Positions 14,441 through 22,925 of a DNA stretch of 32,711 nt are shown here, one piece after another. The position numbers were made by a program, and so were the translations under genes. The stretch lies in the NCBI GenBank assembly GCA_049965095.1, contig JBMFWR010000007.1, forward strand, positions 1 to 32,711. Direction: 5' to 3'. Numbering within the stretch: the first letter of the stretch is position 1; each line of letters begins with the position of its first letter. The notes beneath the pieces were generated by a model that did not search any database, was not told the origin of the DNA, and worked only from the letters and a program-made list of their open reading frames with translations. Source of the DNA: JAKAWW01 sp049965095 (lineage in GTDB: Archaea; Micrarchaeota; Micrarchaeia; Micrarchaeales; Micrarchaeaceae).

Positions 14441-16978
14441 ATGGTGACTGAAAAGCATGAAGGCCTTGGCACGGGTGTTTTGCCAATTGCGTATAGGCTT
14501 AGATTTGAGCCTGATATGGAGAAATTCACTTTCTCTTGCTATGAGGAAATTGACATAGACATAAAGGAGGATACTTCCACAATAAAAATCAACGGCAAAG
14601 AGCTAAAAGTGCAAAAGGTTCAAGTTCTCAGCCAGGGCAAAGTTTACGATGCGCATGCATTAGAGGATCCTAAAAATGAGACAATAGCCATAAGGATAGG
14701 TAGCAGTATAAGAGGAAAGGCTACGATAAAAGCCCAGTTTACAGGGATAAACAACGACAGGATGTACGGATTTTACAGAAGCAGCTATAAGAATGGAAAA
14801 GGCAAAATGGAATACTTGCTTACCACGCAGTTCGAAGCGGCTGATGCGCGCGCAGCCTTTTTGTGCTTTGATGAGCCGGCATTCAAGGCAACATACGAGC
14901 TTAGTCTACTTATAAGCAATGATCTTGATGCTGTATCAAACATGCCAATTGAGAGTATAGAGCCAGCAGCGCAGGGAAAAAAGCTCGTAAAATTCATGAA
15001 AACCCCAAAGATGTCAACATACCTGCTTTACATAGGCATTGGCAGATTTGAATATCTTCAGGGTAAACTTGGCAAGATGCCTGTGCGCGTAATAACAGTG
15101 CCTGGCAAGCGCATCTATGCATCTACGGCATTGGATCTAGCCAAGAAGTTTGTAATGTTTTATGAAAAATACTTTGGTATAAAATACCCGATGCCAAAGC
15201 TTGACCTGCTCGCAATACCTGATTTTGCCGCAGGCGCCATGGAAAACTGGGGCGCAATAACTTTCAGGGAGATAGAGCTCCTTGTAGACAAGAAAAAGAC
15301 CTCAAAAGCAACGCTCCAGAGGGTTGCCAATACTATAGCTCACGAGCTTGCACACCAGTGGTTTGGCGATCTTGTCACAATGGAATGGTGGAATGATCTG
15401 TGGCTGAACGAGAGCTTTGCAACTTTCATGAGCTATAAGGCTGTTGATCATGTGTTTCCAGACTGGGAGATAGATACGCAGTCGTTCCTTGAGATTAACG
15501 GTGTAGCGCTCGCAGCTGACGAACTTGCAAACACGCATCCGATAAGCGTCATAGTTGAGCGCCCTTCCCAGATAGACCAAATATTTGATGAAATAAGCTA
15601 CGAGAAGGGAGGCAGCGTGCTCAGGATGATTGAAGATTATGTTGGTGAGGAAAACTTCAGAAAGGGTCTACACGAATATCTAAAGGAGCATGCTTATTCA
15701 AATGCGACAAAGTATGACCTTTGGGATGCAATAGACAAAGTGGCAAAATCCAGCGGTTCAAAGATAGATGCAAAGAAAGTTGCTTCTGCGTGGATTGACA
15801 TGACCGGCTATCCATATATAAGCACTTCAAGAAAACAAGGAAAAGGCATTGCGATAAAACAAGGTCGCTTTGCGCTTTCCAATGTTCACGACAGCAGCAT
15901 ATGGCCGATACCTGTGCATTATCTTGATGGTAGTGATGTACGCTTTGAAATGTTTGACAAGAAAGATTCAATGATATATGCAAAAAGCAGCCTGGCAAAG
16001 CTAAATTACGGCCAGAAAGGGGTTTACAGGGTCGCTTATGAAAAAAATGACTTGGAAGCTATAGGCTTGGCTATCCGTGATGGTAGACTGTCAAACATAG
16101 ATTCCTGGGGCGTGGAGAACGATCTGTACGCTTTTGTATACGGGGGCATGGCAAGCCTTGACGAATATCTGCAATTCGTGGAAAAATACTGCAGCAATGC
16201 AAGCTACCCTATGAGCCTAAGCATTGCTTTGCACCTCATGTCGCTTTTTACCATATTCTATCCTTACAAAAAATCAGAACAGATAAGGGGAATTGCGGTA
16301 AAATACTACAATTCGATGCTTAGCAAAATAGGCATGAAGAAGGAAAAGGGAGAGAAGAGCATTATCACAATGCTTAGGAGCTCCCTGCTATCAGGTCTTG
16401 GCATAATGGAGCCTGAAGGGCGTGCGGCCGCAATGCTCAAAAAAGAATTTGTCAATAAGCTCAACGGCAAAGCCATTGACTCAAACATAAGCGGAGCGGT
16501 CTACACTACCGCTGCCTTCAACGGCAACGCATCTACACTCTCACAGCTCATAAACCTTTACAAAAAAGAGGCGCTTCCAGAAGAGCAGAGGAAGATACTT
16601 GGCAGCATGGGCTTTTTCAGCGAGATATCGCTGCTCCGGAAGGCGCTTGATTTCTCTATTGGTGAGAGCGTTAGGTTCCAGGATTCGTATACGGTAGCTG
16701 TGCGTGCTTCTGCCAATCCCGTAGCACCATATGTGCTTTTGGAATGGGAGAAAAAGAATTGGAAAGCACTTATGAAAAGGTACAACAGCGGAACCCACAT
16801 GCTAAGCTCTTATGTTGATGCGCTTGCATGCCTGCGCGACAAGGAAGCCTTGGAAAGCTTGAAGGGGTTCTTTGCCAGAAAGGAAAACATGCGCGAAGAC
16901 ATATCCATGGCTGTTGCACAGGCCATTGAAATAGTAGATGCAAAATCAAGGCTCATTTCAAAAAATATACGCCTATAG
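14441..16978 (+). CDS. M1-family zinc aminopeptidase (tricorn factor F2/F3-like)
   Basis: A cytosolic aminopeptidase that trims peptides released by the proteasome or tricorn protease. The catalytic domain has the substrate motif GAMEN (265-269). The zinc motif is HELAH (His301, Glu302, His305), with the third ligand Glu324 in LNESFATF, the canonical HExxH-x18-E. The N-terminal beta saddle is present (IAYRLRFEPD onward), and a long helical ERAP1-like C-terminal domain follows (about 520-845). Length is 845 residues, in the range of F2/F3 and eukaryotic aminopeptidases. There is no signal peptide. A GGTG motif lies 7 bases before the ATG. It follows the prenyl synthase by 14 bp and is probably on the same transcript, though no functional link is evident. 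Confidence 0.94.
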   Translation: MVTEKHEGLGTGVLPIAYRLRFEPDMEKFTFSCYEEIDIDIKEDTSTIKINGKELKVQKVQVLSQGKVYDAHALEDPKNETIAIRIGSSIRGKATIKAQFTGINNDRMYGFYRSSYKNGKGKMEYLLTTQFEAADARAAFLCFDEPAFKATYELSLLISNDLDAVSNMPIESIEPAAQGKKLVKFMKTPKMSTYLLYIGIGRFEYLQGKLGKMPVRVITVPGKRIYASTALDLAKKFVMFYEKYFGIKYPMPKLDLLAIPDFAAGAMENWGAITFREIELLVDKKKTSKATLQRVANTIAHELAHQWFGDLVTMEWWNDLWLNESFATFMSYKAVDHVFPDWEIDTQSFLEINGVALAADELANTHPISVIVERPSQIDQIFDEISYEKGGSVLRMIEDYVGEENFRKGLHEYLKEHAYSNATKYDLWDAIDKVAKSSGSKIDAKKVASAWIDMTGYPYISTSRKQGKGIAIKQGRFALSNVHDSSIWPIPVHYLDGSDVRFEMFDKKDSMIYAKSSLAKLNYGQKGVYRVAYEKNDLEAIGLAIRDGRLSNIDSWGVENDLYAFVYGGMASLDEYLQFVEKYCSNASYPMSLSIALHLMSLFTIFYPYKKSEQIRGIAVKYYNSMLSKIGMKKEKGEKSIITMLRSSLLSGLGIMEPEGRAAAMLKKEFVNKLNGKAIDSNISGAVYTTAAFNGNASTLSQLINLYKKEALPEEQRKILGSMGFFSEISLLRKALDFSIGESVRFQDSYTVAVRASANPVAPYVLLEWEKKNWKALMKRYNSGTHMLSSYVDALACLRDKEALESLKGFFARKENMREDISMAVAQAIEIVDAKSRLISKNIRL

Positions 16979-17169
16979 CAGTAGTGGTGCGATACCTTTT
17001 TATTTCTATATACTTCAATATTATCAAAGCAATGGTTGCATAGAAAGGTTATACTTTATGCGTAAAATTAATGTTTATGGATATTTTGTAAGCTCAAACG
17101 AATCTGGAATTCGCCTATATGGCTTGCAATTTTTGGTATAATCTTTTCCTGTAGCCATTAGCATAAAAG

Positions 17170-18669
17170 ATGGTTGAAATGGCTAAGACTTACATTGACA
17201 TTGTAAAGTACATGGTAACATGCAGGTTTGAAATATCCGGGCTTGTGGAAAAGCCTGATATAATAGGTGCAGTATTCGGCCAGACAGAAGGCTTGCTTGG
17301 CGGCGATCTTGATTTGAGAGAGCTGCAGAAGAGTGGCAAGATCGGCAGAATAGAGATAGAGGCATCGACAAATTCGAGCAAGACTTTTGGAAAGCTCTAC
17401 TTGCCGTCAAGCCTTGGAAGAGTCGAAACATGCATACTTGCTGCGGCAATAGAATCCGTAGACAGGGTAGGCCCTTTTGATACAAGCATAAAGGTTGAGA
17501 AGATAGAGGATACAAGGAACGAGAAAAGGAAGAAGGTAATAGCAAGGGCAAAGGACCTGTTAAAAACATTGATAAATACTGAAATACCTGACAGCAAGGA
17601 GATGAGCGAGCTTGTTGAAGTTGATGTAAAGGCAAGCGCAATAACGACATACGGGCCCGAAAACCTTCCTGCCGGTCCCGACATAAGCACAAACAACGAG
17701 CTTATACTTGTTGAAGGCAGGGCAGACGTAATCAATCTGCTCAAGAACGACATATCGAATTGCATAGCAGTTGGCGGTGCCACAGGAAGCATACCAAAGA
17801 CGATAATAGACCTAACAAGATCAAAAGAAACAACGCTGTTCGTTGATGGAGACCGCGGCGGAGACATGATAATAAAGAGCATAATGAGCGTCTGCGATAT
17901 AGACTTCATAGCAAAGGCCCCAAGCGGCAAGGAAGTAGAGGAGCTTACAAGAAAAGACATAATAAAAGCATTGAGGTCAAAAGTGCCAGTTGAGCAGGCG
18001 CTCTCAAAGGAGCACCAGAATGGAGAAAATCACAATAACCAAGGCCAGAGCCAAAGTGGCCAAAATAATCAACAGTCACAGGGCCAGCAGAACCAGCAAA
18101 GGTATTCAAGACCTCAGACGCAACCAGTAGTGCAGCAGCACATGCCCGAAGCCGAGCCTTATCATCAAAAGCAGCAAAACCCAGGTCAGGATGAGATACT
18201 GAGTCCTTCATCAATATCAAAGCGCATATTTGGGCCGAGCCAGAACCAACAGCGTCAGGAAAGCCGCAACGAGGAGCAGCGAGCCGCGCCAATGGCGATA
18301 AAATCAATAGACGAAGACGATGAGAAGGGCGCTCTGGATTCAATACCATCGATAAAGCAGGAGTCAAAATCTTCAGGAGTAGACCAGAAACTGATTGACG
18401 CGCTTGAAGAGTTGCACAATACGCTGCGTGGCAGGCTTTACGGGGATGAAGGAAACCTGATAAAGGAAGTGCCAATAAGGGAGCTTATACAGTCAATGCA
18501 GGATACAGACGGAGTAAAGGCAGTTGTATTCGACGGAATAATAACACAGCGCCTTCTTGAGCTTGCAGGCAAGCGTAACATAAAGGCAATATATGGAATA
18601 AGGGCAGGCCAGATCACTAGGCCAATTGAAGGCATAACCATATACACGAAGGAACGCGAGCCGGTATAA
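17170..18669 (+). CDS. dnaG: Archaeal DnaG-like primase with Q/N-rich linker
   Basis: Archaeal DnaG is a TOPRIM protein found both with the RNA exosome and as a minor primase. The N-terminal region (KYMVTCRFEISGLVEKPDI) is the archaeal-type domain with no zinc finger. The TOPRIM fold runs from about 175 to 255, with the catalytic Glu in LILVEGRAD and the metal pair Asp226/Asp228 in VDGDRGG. A conserved C-terminal segment begins near LIDALEELHNTLRG. Between them, about residues 282-350 are extremely rich in Gln, Asn, Ser and Pro and look disordered. Length is 499 residues, longer than common archaeal forms because of this linker. The TATA-like box GGTATAATC lies about 30 bp before the ATG at 17170; an ATG at 17179 would remove only MVE. 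It stands alone between two operons. Confidence 0.93.
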   Translation: MVEMAKTYIDIVKYMVTCRFEISGLVEKPDIIGAVFGQTEGLLGGDLDLRELQKSGKIGRIEIEASTNSSKTFGKLYLPSSLGRVETCILAAAIESVDRVGPFDTSIKVEKIEDTRNEKRKKVIARAKDLLKTLINTEIPDSKEMSELVEVDVKASAITTYGPENLPAGPDISTNNELILVEGRADVINLLKNDISNCIAVGGATGSIPKTIIDLTRSKETTLFVDGDRGGDMIIKSIMSVCDIDFIAKAPSGKEVEELTRKDIIKALRSKVPVEQALSKEHQNGENHNNQGQSQSGQNNQQSQGQQNQQRYSRPQTQPVVQQHMPEAEPYHQKQQNPGQDEILSPSSISKRIFGPSQNQQRQESRNEEQRAAPMAIKSIDEDDEKGALDSIPSIKQESKSSGVDQKLIDALEELHNTLRGRLYGDEGNLIKEVPIRELIQSMQDTDGVKAVVFDGIITQRLLELAGKRNIKAIYGIRAGQITRPIEGITIYTKEREPV

Positions 18670-18676
18670 TTTTGTA

Positions 18677-18691
18677 GGCGCGTAAAGCGCC
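18677..18691 (+). terminator. GC-rich hairpin after dnaG
   Basis: GGCGC and GCGCC flank a 5-base loop eight bases after the dnaG stop. No T-tract follows immediately, though TTTATTGGTTTCTTT occurs about 15 bases later, so the terminator role is tentative. Confidence 0.3.
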
Positions 18692-18728
18692 GCGCACCAA
18701 AGGTATTTATTGGTTTCTTTGCAAATTA

Positions 18729-18758
18729 GTTTTAATTTAAACTAGTTTAAATTTAAAC
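18729..18758. promoter_or_regulatory. 30-bp palindromic operator over the PadR-ABC promoter
   Basis: The sequence is an inverted repeat centred between 18743 and 18744, with 14 of 15 base pairs matching; the core is TTTAAACTAGTTTAAA. Its centre is 26 bp before the ATG of the PadR gene, exactly where the TATA box of a leaderless transcript must lie. A dimeric PadR-type repressor bound here would block TBP/TFB, so autoregulation is the natural reading. No second copy was noticed in the other intergenic regions. Confidence 0.7.
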
Positions 18759-18768
18759 CAAGATTAGC

Positions 18769-19137
18769 ATGGTAGCCAAATCTATCGACTATTACAAGAA
18801 ATATTTTGACATGGGGATAAAGCACATAATCATAAAGTTCGTGCTCCTCAAGAAGATAGGCGAAAGGCGCATGTACGCTTACAGCCTGCTAAAAGACCTG
18901 GAGAGAGAGCCACACATAATGTTCTTTTGCAAAGACAAGAAAATGCTGAAAAACGATGTCTATAACGCTTTGGGCTCATTAGCAAAAGAGCATTACATAA
19001 GAATAATGAGCATAAGCGGCAAAGGCAAAACGCGCAAATACTATGCGCTAACGGCAAAGGGCAGGCTCAGTCTTAACGGAATCAAAAAAGATTTCTCGTA
19101 CGCTTTTTCACATATGAAAAGCCTTCTCAACCAGTGA
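18769..19137 (+). CDS. PadR-family winged-helix transcriptional regulator
   Basis: A 122-residue DNA-binding protein. The N-terminal helix-rich segment is followed by a winged helix: FVLLKKIGERRMYAYSLLKDLE, then NDVYNALGSLAKEHYI as the likely recognition helix, and the wing GKGKTRKYYALTAKGR (about 83-98). The YxLT.KGR wing is characteristic of PadR proteins. A short C-terminal helix probably mediates dimerisation. Members often repress an adjacent exporter and release DNA on binding its substrate. Here the gene is first in a tightly packed unit: the ABC ATPase starts 4 bp after its stop. A 30-bp palindrome covers its promoter, which fits autorepression. The ligand is unknown. Confidence 0.85.
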   Translation: MVAKSIDYYKKYFDMGIKHIIIKFVLLKKIGERRMYAYSLLKDLEREPHIMFFCKDKKMLKNDVYNALGSLAKEHYIRIMSISGKGKTRKYYALTAKGRLSLNGIKKDFSYAFSHMKSLLNQ

Positions 19138-19141
19138 ATTT

Positions 19142-20122
19142 ATGGAGTTCGTAGAGATAAAAAATCTAGTAAAGAAATTTGGAGATTTTACAGCAGTCAA
19201 CGGGATCAGCTTTAGTGTAAGGAAGGGAGAGATATTCGGCATACTTGGACCAAATGGTGCTGGCAAAACGACAACTCTTAACCTTATGCTCGGTCTTCTG
19301 AAGCCTACCTCCGGCAGCATAATGATAAACGGAATGGACATGCAGAAGCACGGCAAGGAGCTAAAGCAGCTTATAGGTCTAATGACTCAAGAAACTGTTG
19401 TTGAGGCGGATCTGACAGCAAGGGAGAACCTTGAGCTTTTTGCCAAACTGTACCACACAGATCCCGCGCAGATAGACGAAAAGGTAAGGAATGCATTGAG
19501 GGAAGCGCAGCTTACCGAGTTTGCCGACAGGAAAGCAGGAACATTTTCGGGAGGAATGCAAAGGCGCCTGCTCCTAGTTAAGACATTAATACACGAGCCC
19601 AAGCTTATCATACTCGACGAACCCACAACAGGCTTGGACGTCCAAAACAGGGCAGGCATGTGGGAGCATATAAAAGGCCTAAGGAAGAAGGGCATTACAG
19701 TTATACTTACAACACAATACCTTGAAGAAGCGGACGCGCTTTGCGACAGAATAGCAATAATAGACCACGGCAAGATCATTGCAATGGGCACTAGCTCAGA
19801 GATCAAGCGCATCGTTGGCGAGAATATACTTGAGATAATATCAAGCGAGAAGTTTTCGCAGAAGATTGCCGCAATAGTAAAGGATATAAGCGGCGTAACT
19901 CCAGAGATAAGGAATGAGAGGGTTACTGCCAACATAAAGAGGGATCCGCTTGGCACCATAAAGAGTGTATCGGAAAAGCTTGAGAAGGAGAGCATACCAG
20001 TGCTGGCGATCAGCATGCACCTTCCAACCCTTGACGATGTATTCATAAAGCTTACAGGCAGCACCATTAGAGACGAAACAGGAGAGATGAAAAATTCCCG
20101 CTCTTCAATCCGCTTCAGGTGA
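19142..20122 (+). CDS. ABC transporter ATP-binding protein (DrrA/CcmA type)
   Basis: Energises the membrane exporter encoded next. The nucleotide-binding domain occupies about residues 1-230. Walker A is GPNGAGKTT (36-44), the Q-loop is LMTQE, and the signature is FSGGMQRR in place of LSGGQ. Walker B is LIILDEPTTGLD, and the switch position is occupied by Gln in ILTTQYLEEAD, as is common in this subfamily, where His is not always kept. The C-terminal extension ends with the LPTLDDVFIKLTG segment usual in DrrA-type ATPases that pair with ABC-2 permeases. Length is 326 residues. It is separated by 4 bp on each side from padR and the permease gene. Confidence 0.93.
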   Translation: MEFVEIKNLVKKFGDFTAVNGISFSVRKGEIFGILGPNGAGKTTTLNLMLGLLKPTSGSIMINGMDMQKHGKELKQLIGLMTQETVVEADLTARENLELFAKLYHTDPAQIDEKVRNALREAQLTEFADRKAGTFSGGMQRRLLLVKTLIHEPKLIILDEPTTGLDVQNRAGMWEHIKGLRKKGITVILTTQYLEEADALCDRIAIIDHGKIIAMGTSSEIKRIVGENILEIISSEKFSQKIAAIVKDISGVTPEIRNERVTANIKRDPLGTIKSVSEKLEKESIPVLAISMHLPTLDDVFIKLTGSTIRDETGEMKNSRSSIRFR

Positions 20123-20126
20123 ACAA

Positions 20127-21248
20127 ATGGCCCATTTTATAAATGACACTTTTGCACTTTTCAAGCGCGAGATGCTGATATTCAGGAGCAATCTGCGCGC
20201 GAACATATTGCGTTCAATAATATTTCCTCTTACACTTATACTCTTCCTGGGAAATCTTGGAAGCACAGCAAGCGGCACCACAAACATAGCTGTTGTCAAC
20301 TATGCAACCAATATCGCTTCAATGCAGTTTGTGAGCGCCTTGCAGGCATCGCATTCGTTGCGCGTATCAAGCGTGGCCAGCCAAGCTGCGGCGATACAGA
20401 TGCTAAAGAACAATAATGTTTATGTTGTTGTAGTCATAATGCCGTCTTTCCCACGGGGAACCCCGAGCGTTTACGTATATTACAGCAACAACTTTGTAAA
20501 CCTTGGCACTTCGCTGCAGACCATTTCTGCAATGGCACAGGAATTTAATGCGCCAATGGCAAAGCAGTCCATAATAATGAACCAGCCCGCACCAAGCGTC
20601 AGCAACGTCTTTATGGATCCGACTTTCGCTACAAGCATAAGCTACAAAAGCTTCCTTATAGCTGGTATAATAATAATGGTATCGGTATTTGGCGCAATGT
20701 TCGGAGGAGGTATGTCGATAATAACAGATAGGCAATTGGGCAACCTGAAAGCTTTCCTGATAGCGCCGATAGACAAGAGAACTATAATAGTGAGCAAGAT
20801 AATGTACACAACTGTGCTTTCCCTTATAAATGGCACAATAGCGCTTCTGCTCGGCCTGCTTGACGGGGCAACCTTTGCAGGAGGGCTTGGAGGGCTGCTT
20901 TGGGTATACGCACTTGTGGTTATGGTTACAGTAGGATTTAGCGGGCTTTCGCTGCTTCTTGCAACTCGCGTGCCCAAAATAGAGATATATTCAATACTTA
21001 CTAACGCCGTGATACTGCCTTTGTGGTTTATATCAGGTGCGTTCTTCCCTACGAGCTCCTTGCCATCGTGGCTCTATCCTCTCAGCCAGGTAGACCCTCT
21101 CACGTATGCCACAAACGGCATAAGGAGCGTGATGCTCTACGGCTATTACCCTATTAACTCTATAATACTGGATTTCAGCATTCTTGGAATATTTGCGATA
21201 ATAATGGTGCTTTGGGGCTTCAAGGCCCTCAAAAGCACGCTTCAATGA
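20127..21248 (+). CDS. ABC-2 type permease
   Basis: The membrane subunit of the exporter, 373 residues. One helix near the N-terminus (about 25-45) precedes a large extracytoplasmic domain (about 48-170). Five further helices follow from about 172 to the end, the ABC-2 arrangement. The conserved ABC-2 stretch SGAFFPTSSLPSWLYPLSQV followed by DPLTYATNGIR (about 308-338) supports the assignment. The coupling region RQLGNLKAFLIAPIDKRTI (about 200-218) matches the ER-x-x-GTLE-x-L-x-x-TP pattern only loosely. It is encoded 4 bp after the ATPase and 8 bp before a secreted protein. The substrate is unknown; drug, lipid or polysaccharide export are all possible. Confidence 0.9.
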   Translation: MAHFINDTFALFKREMLIFRSNLRANILRSIIFPLTLILFLGNLGSTASGTTNIAVVNYATNIASMQFVSALQASHSLRVSSVASQAAAIQMLKNNNVYVVVVIMPSFPRGTPSVYVYYSNNFVNLGTSLQTISAMAQEFNAPMAKQSIIMNQPAPSVSNVFMDPTFATSISYKSFLIAGIIIMVSVFGAMFGGGMSIITDRQLGNLKAFLIAPIDKRTIIVSKIMYTTVLSLINGTIALLLGLLDGATFAGGLGGLLWVYALVVMVTVGFSGLSLLLATRVPKIEIYSILTNAVILPLWFISGAFFPTSSLPSWLYPLSQVDPLTYATNGIRSVMLYGYYPINSIILDFSILGIFAIIMVLWGFKALKSTLQ

Positions 21249-21256
21249 GTGGTAAA

Positions 21257-22855
21257 ATGGAAAAACTAGCTTATATAATAGCAGCATTGATCGCGCTAGC
21301 AATGGCGCTTCCTTTTGCAGGTGCACAGATAGCAGGCAGCAGCGCAGACGGGGCGCTTAGCCTTGTCAACGTTGGCATAAGTCCGCAGCCGGTCATAGCA
21401 GGCAGCAACGCTACAGTAACGTTCCAGCTGTACAACAGCTATTCTACAGAGCTACAGAACGTTAACCTGCAGCTTGAATCACAAAGCCCACTCATAAATG
21501 TTTCACCAACCTATACATTCCTCATAGATGCAATAGGCACTGGCTTATATGGTGGCATAGGCTACAACGAGTTTTCATATAAATTCCACGTGCCATCAAC
21601 GCTTCCTTCCGGCGAGTATACTATAGATGTTGTGGCAGATTATGAAGCTCAGCAGAGCCAAGGCCTGACAACCCAGTACGTTCCTGCGCAATCTGAGATG
21701 CCAATAAGCTTCTACGTATATGGCCTGCCAAGAATAGGGCTCAGCGCTGCACCTGTGCAGATCCAACCAGGCAACGAATTCGTTGTAAGCGCTGACGCAA
21801 GCAATGGGGGCAGTGGACTTGTGCAGAACATGAGCGTTAGCATAAAGGGCTCAAACGCGTTCAAGGTAGTAGGTCCTTCAACTTTCTATTTGGGGAACAT
21901 GCCTGCTGGCGCTTCGATTCCATTTTCATTCATGCTTGAGCCTTCCCAATACCTAGACAATGGCACCTATAGCGTAAATGCAACAATAACATATACAAGC
22001 CAGTTCGGCAAAGAGGTGCAAAGCAATTCCACAATATTGCTCAATGTTGCAATAGACAAGCCAATGATAGCATTATCGCTGCTAGGCTCGATGCCTCAAA
22101 ACCTTTATGCAGGGAGCAACCAGACCCTGGAGTTTGATGTAACAAATGCGGGCAGCGGGCTTGCCAGAAATGTCAGCATATCATTCTTCAATACCAGCGC
22201 AATAAGCTTGGGCAGCGTCTCAAGCTTCTTTATAAGCGCCCTTGCACCGGGAATGTCAGTGCAAGAAAACCTCTTCATAAGCGCTAACAGGAACGACAAC
22301 AGCACCATGTACAACATTCCGGTAAGGATAAGCTATGAGAGCGCAAACTACCGCAATGCAACTACAAAGCTGCAATACATACCCATATCAATGCACGGCA
22401 CAGCAGATTTCAACATAACCGAAGAGTATGGGCAGCTTGCTCCAGGCGCTTCCTACGTACCTTTGACGTTCCACATAATCAACACGGGCAACGAGGCTGC
22501 ACAGCAGGTTTCATTCTCGCTGCAGACTGTATATCCAATTACGCCAGTAACGCCAAACGCCTATGTCAGCAGCATAGCACCTGGCCAGAGCGCAAACGTG
22601 ACTTTCTACGTGAGCATAGACACCCAGGCTAACAGTGGAAGCTACCCTGTAACAATATACGAACAGTGGCAGCAGCCCAACGGAAGCAACAGCCAGCTCT
22701 TTTCATCTTCAAACAACTACTTCGCAATGGTTGGATCAAATAAGAAGGGCAATGCAAGCATGCTATACGTCGAAACGGCAGTTGCCGCAATAATAGTGGT
22801 TGCAATCATTGCAAGAATGAGGCGTTCGGTGAAGGCAAAGCACAAGGGCAAATAA
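21257..22855 (+). CDS. Secreted multi-Ig-like (COG1361-type) membrane-anchored protein
   Basis: A 532-residue extracytoplasmic protein. The signal peptide MEKLAYIIAALIALAMALPF is followed by several beta-rich repeats of roughly 110-130 residues. Each contains variants of NxGSGLVQNMSVSI, and each is delimited by P-G-x-x segments such as IQPGNEF and LAPGMSV. These resemble the NEW3/CARDB-like modules of COG1361 S-layer-type proteins. Many N-x-S/T sequons are present. A single C-terminal helix (about 501-520) and a basic tail KAKHKGK anchor it. The ATG at 21257 is chosen because it directly opens the signal peptide and follows GAGTGGT; earlier in-frame ATGs would add unrelated residues and overlap the permease. 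Operon position suggests an external partner of the ABC exporter. Confidence 0.8.
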   Translation: MEKLAYIIAALIALAMALPFAGAQIAGSSADGALSLVNVGISPQPVIAGSNATVTFQLYNSYSTELQNVNLQLESQSPLINVSPTYTFLIDAIGTGLYGGIGYNEFSYKFHVPSTLPSGEYTIDVVADYEAQQSQGLTTQYVPAQSEMPISFYVYGLPRIGLSAAPVQIQPGNEFVVSADASNGGSGLVQNMSVSIKGSNAFKVVGPSTFYLGNMPAGASIPFSFMLEPSQYLDNGTYSVNATITYTSQFGKEVQSNSTILLNVAIDKPMIALSLLGSMPQNLYAGSNQTLEFDVTNAGSGLARNVSISFFNTSAISLGSVSSFFISALAPGMSVQENLFISANRNDNSTMYNIPVRISYESANYRNATTKLQYIPISMHGTADFNITEEYGQLAPGASYVPLTFHIINTGNEAAQQVSFSLQTVYPITPVTPNAYVSSIAPGQSANVTFYVSIDTQANSGSYPVTIYEQWQQPNGSNSQLFSSSNNYFAMVGSNKKGNASMLYVETAVAAIIVVAIIARMRRSVKAKHKGK

Positions 22856-22925
22856 AACACTTGCATAAAAGCCTTCGCACATAGGTATTTTAGAACCTCC
22901 ATGGAAGATTTTACTGGTGAGATAG

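Noticed and set aside
17058..17141. 27-codon plus-strand ORF between the aminopeptidase and dnaG genes
   Set aside because: Very short, A/T-rich, with no recognisable product, and it sits in the likely dnaG upstream region.
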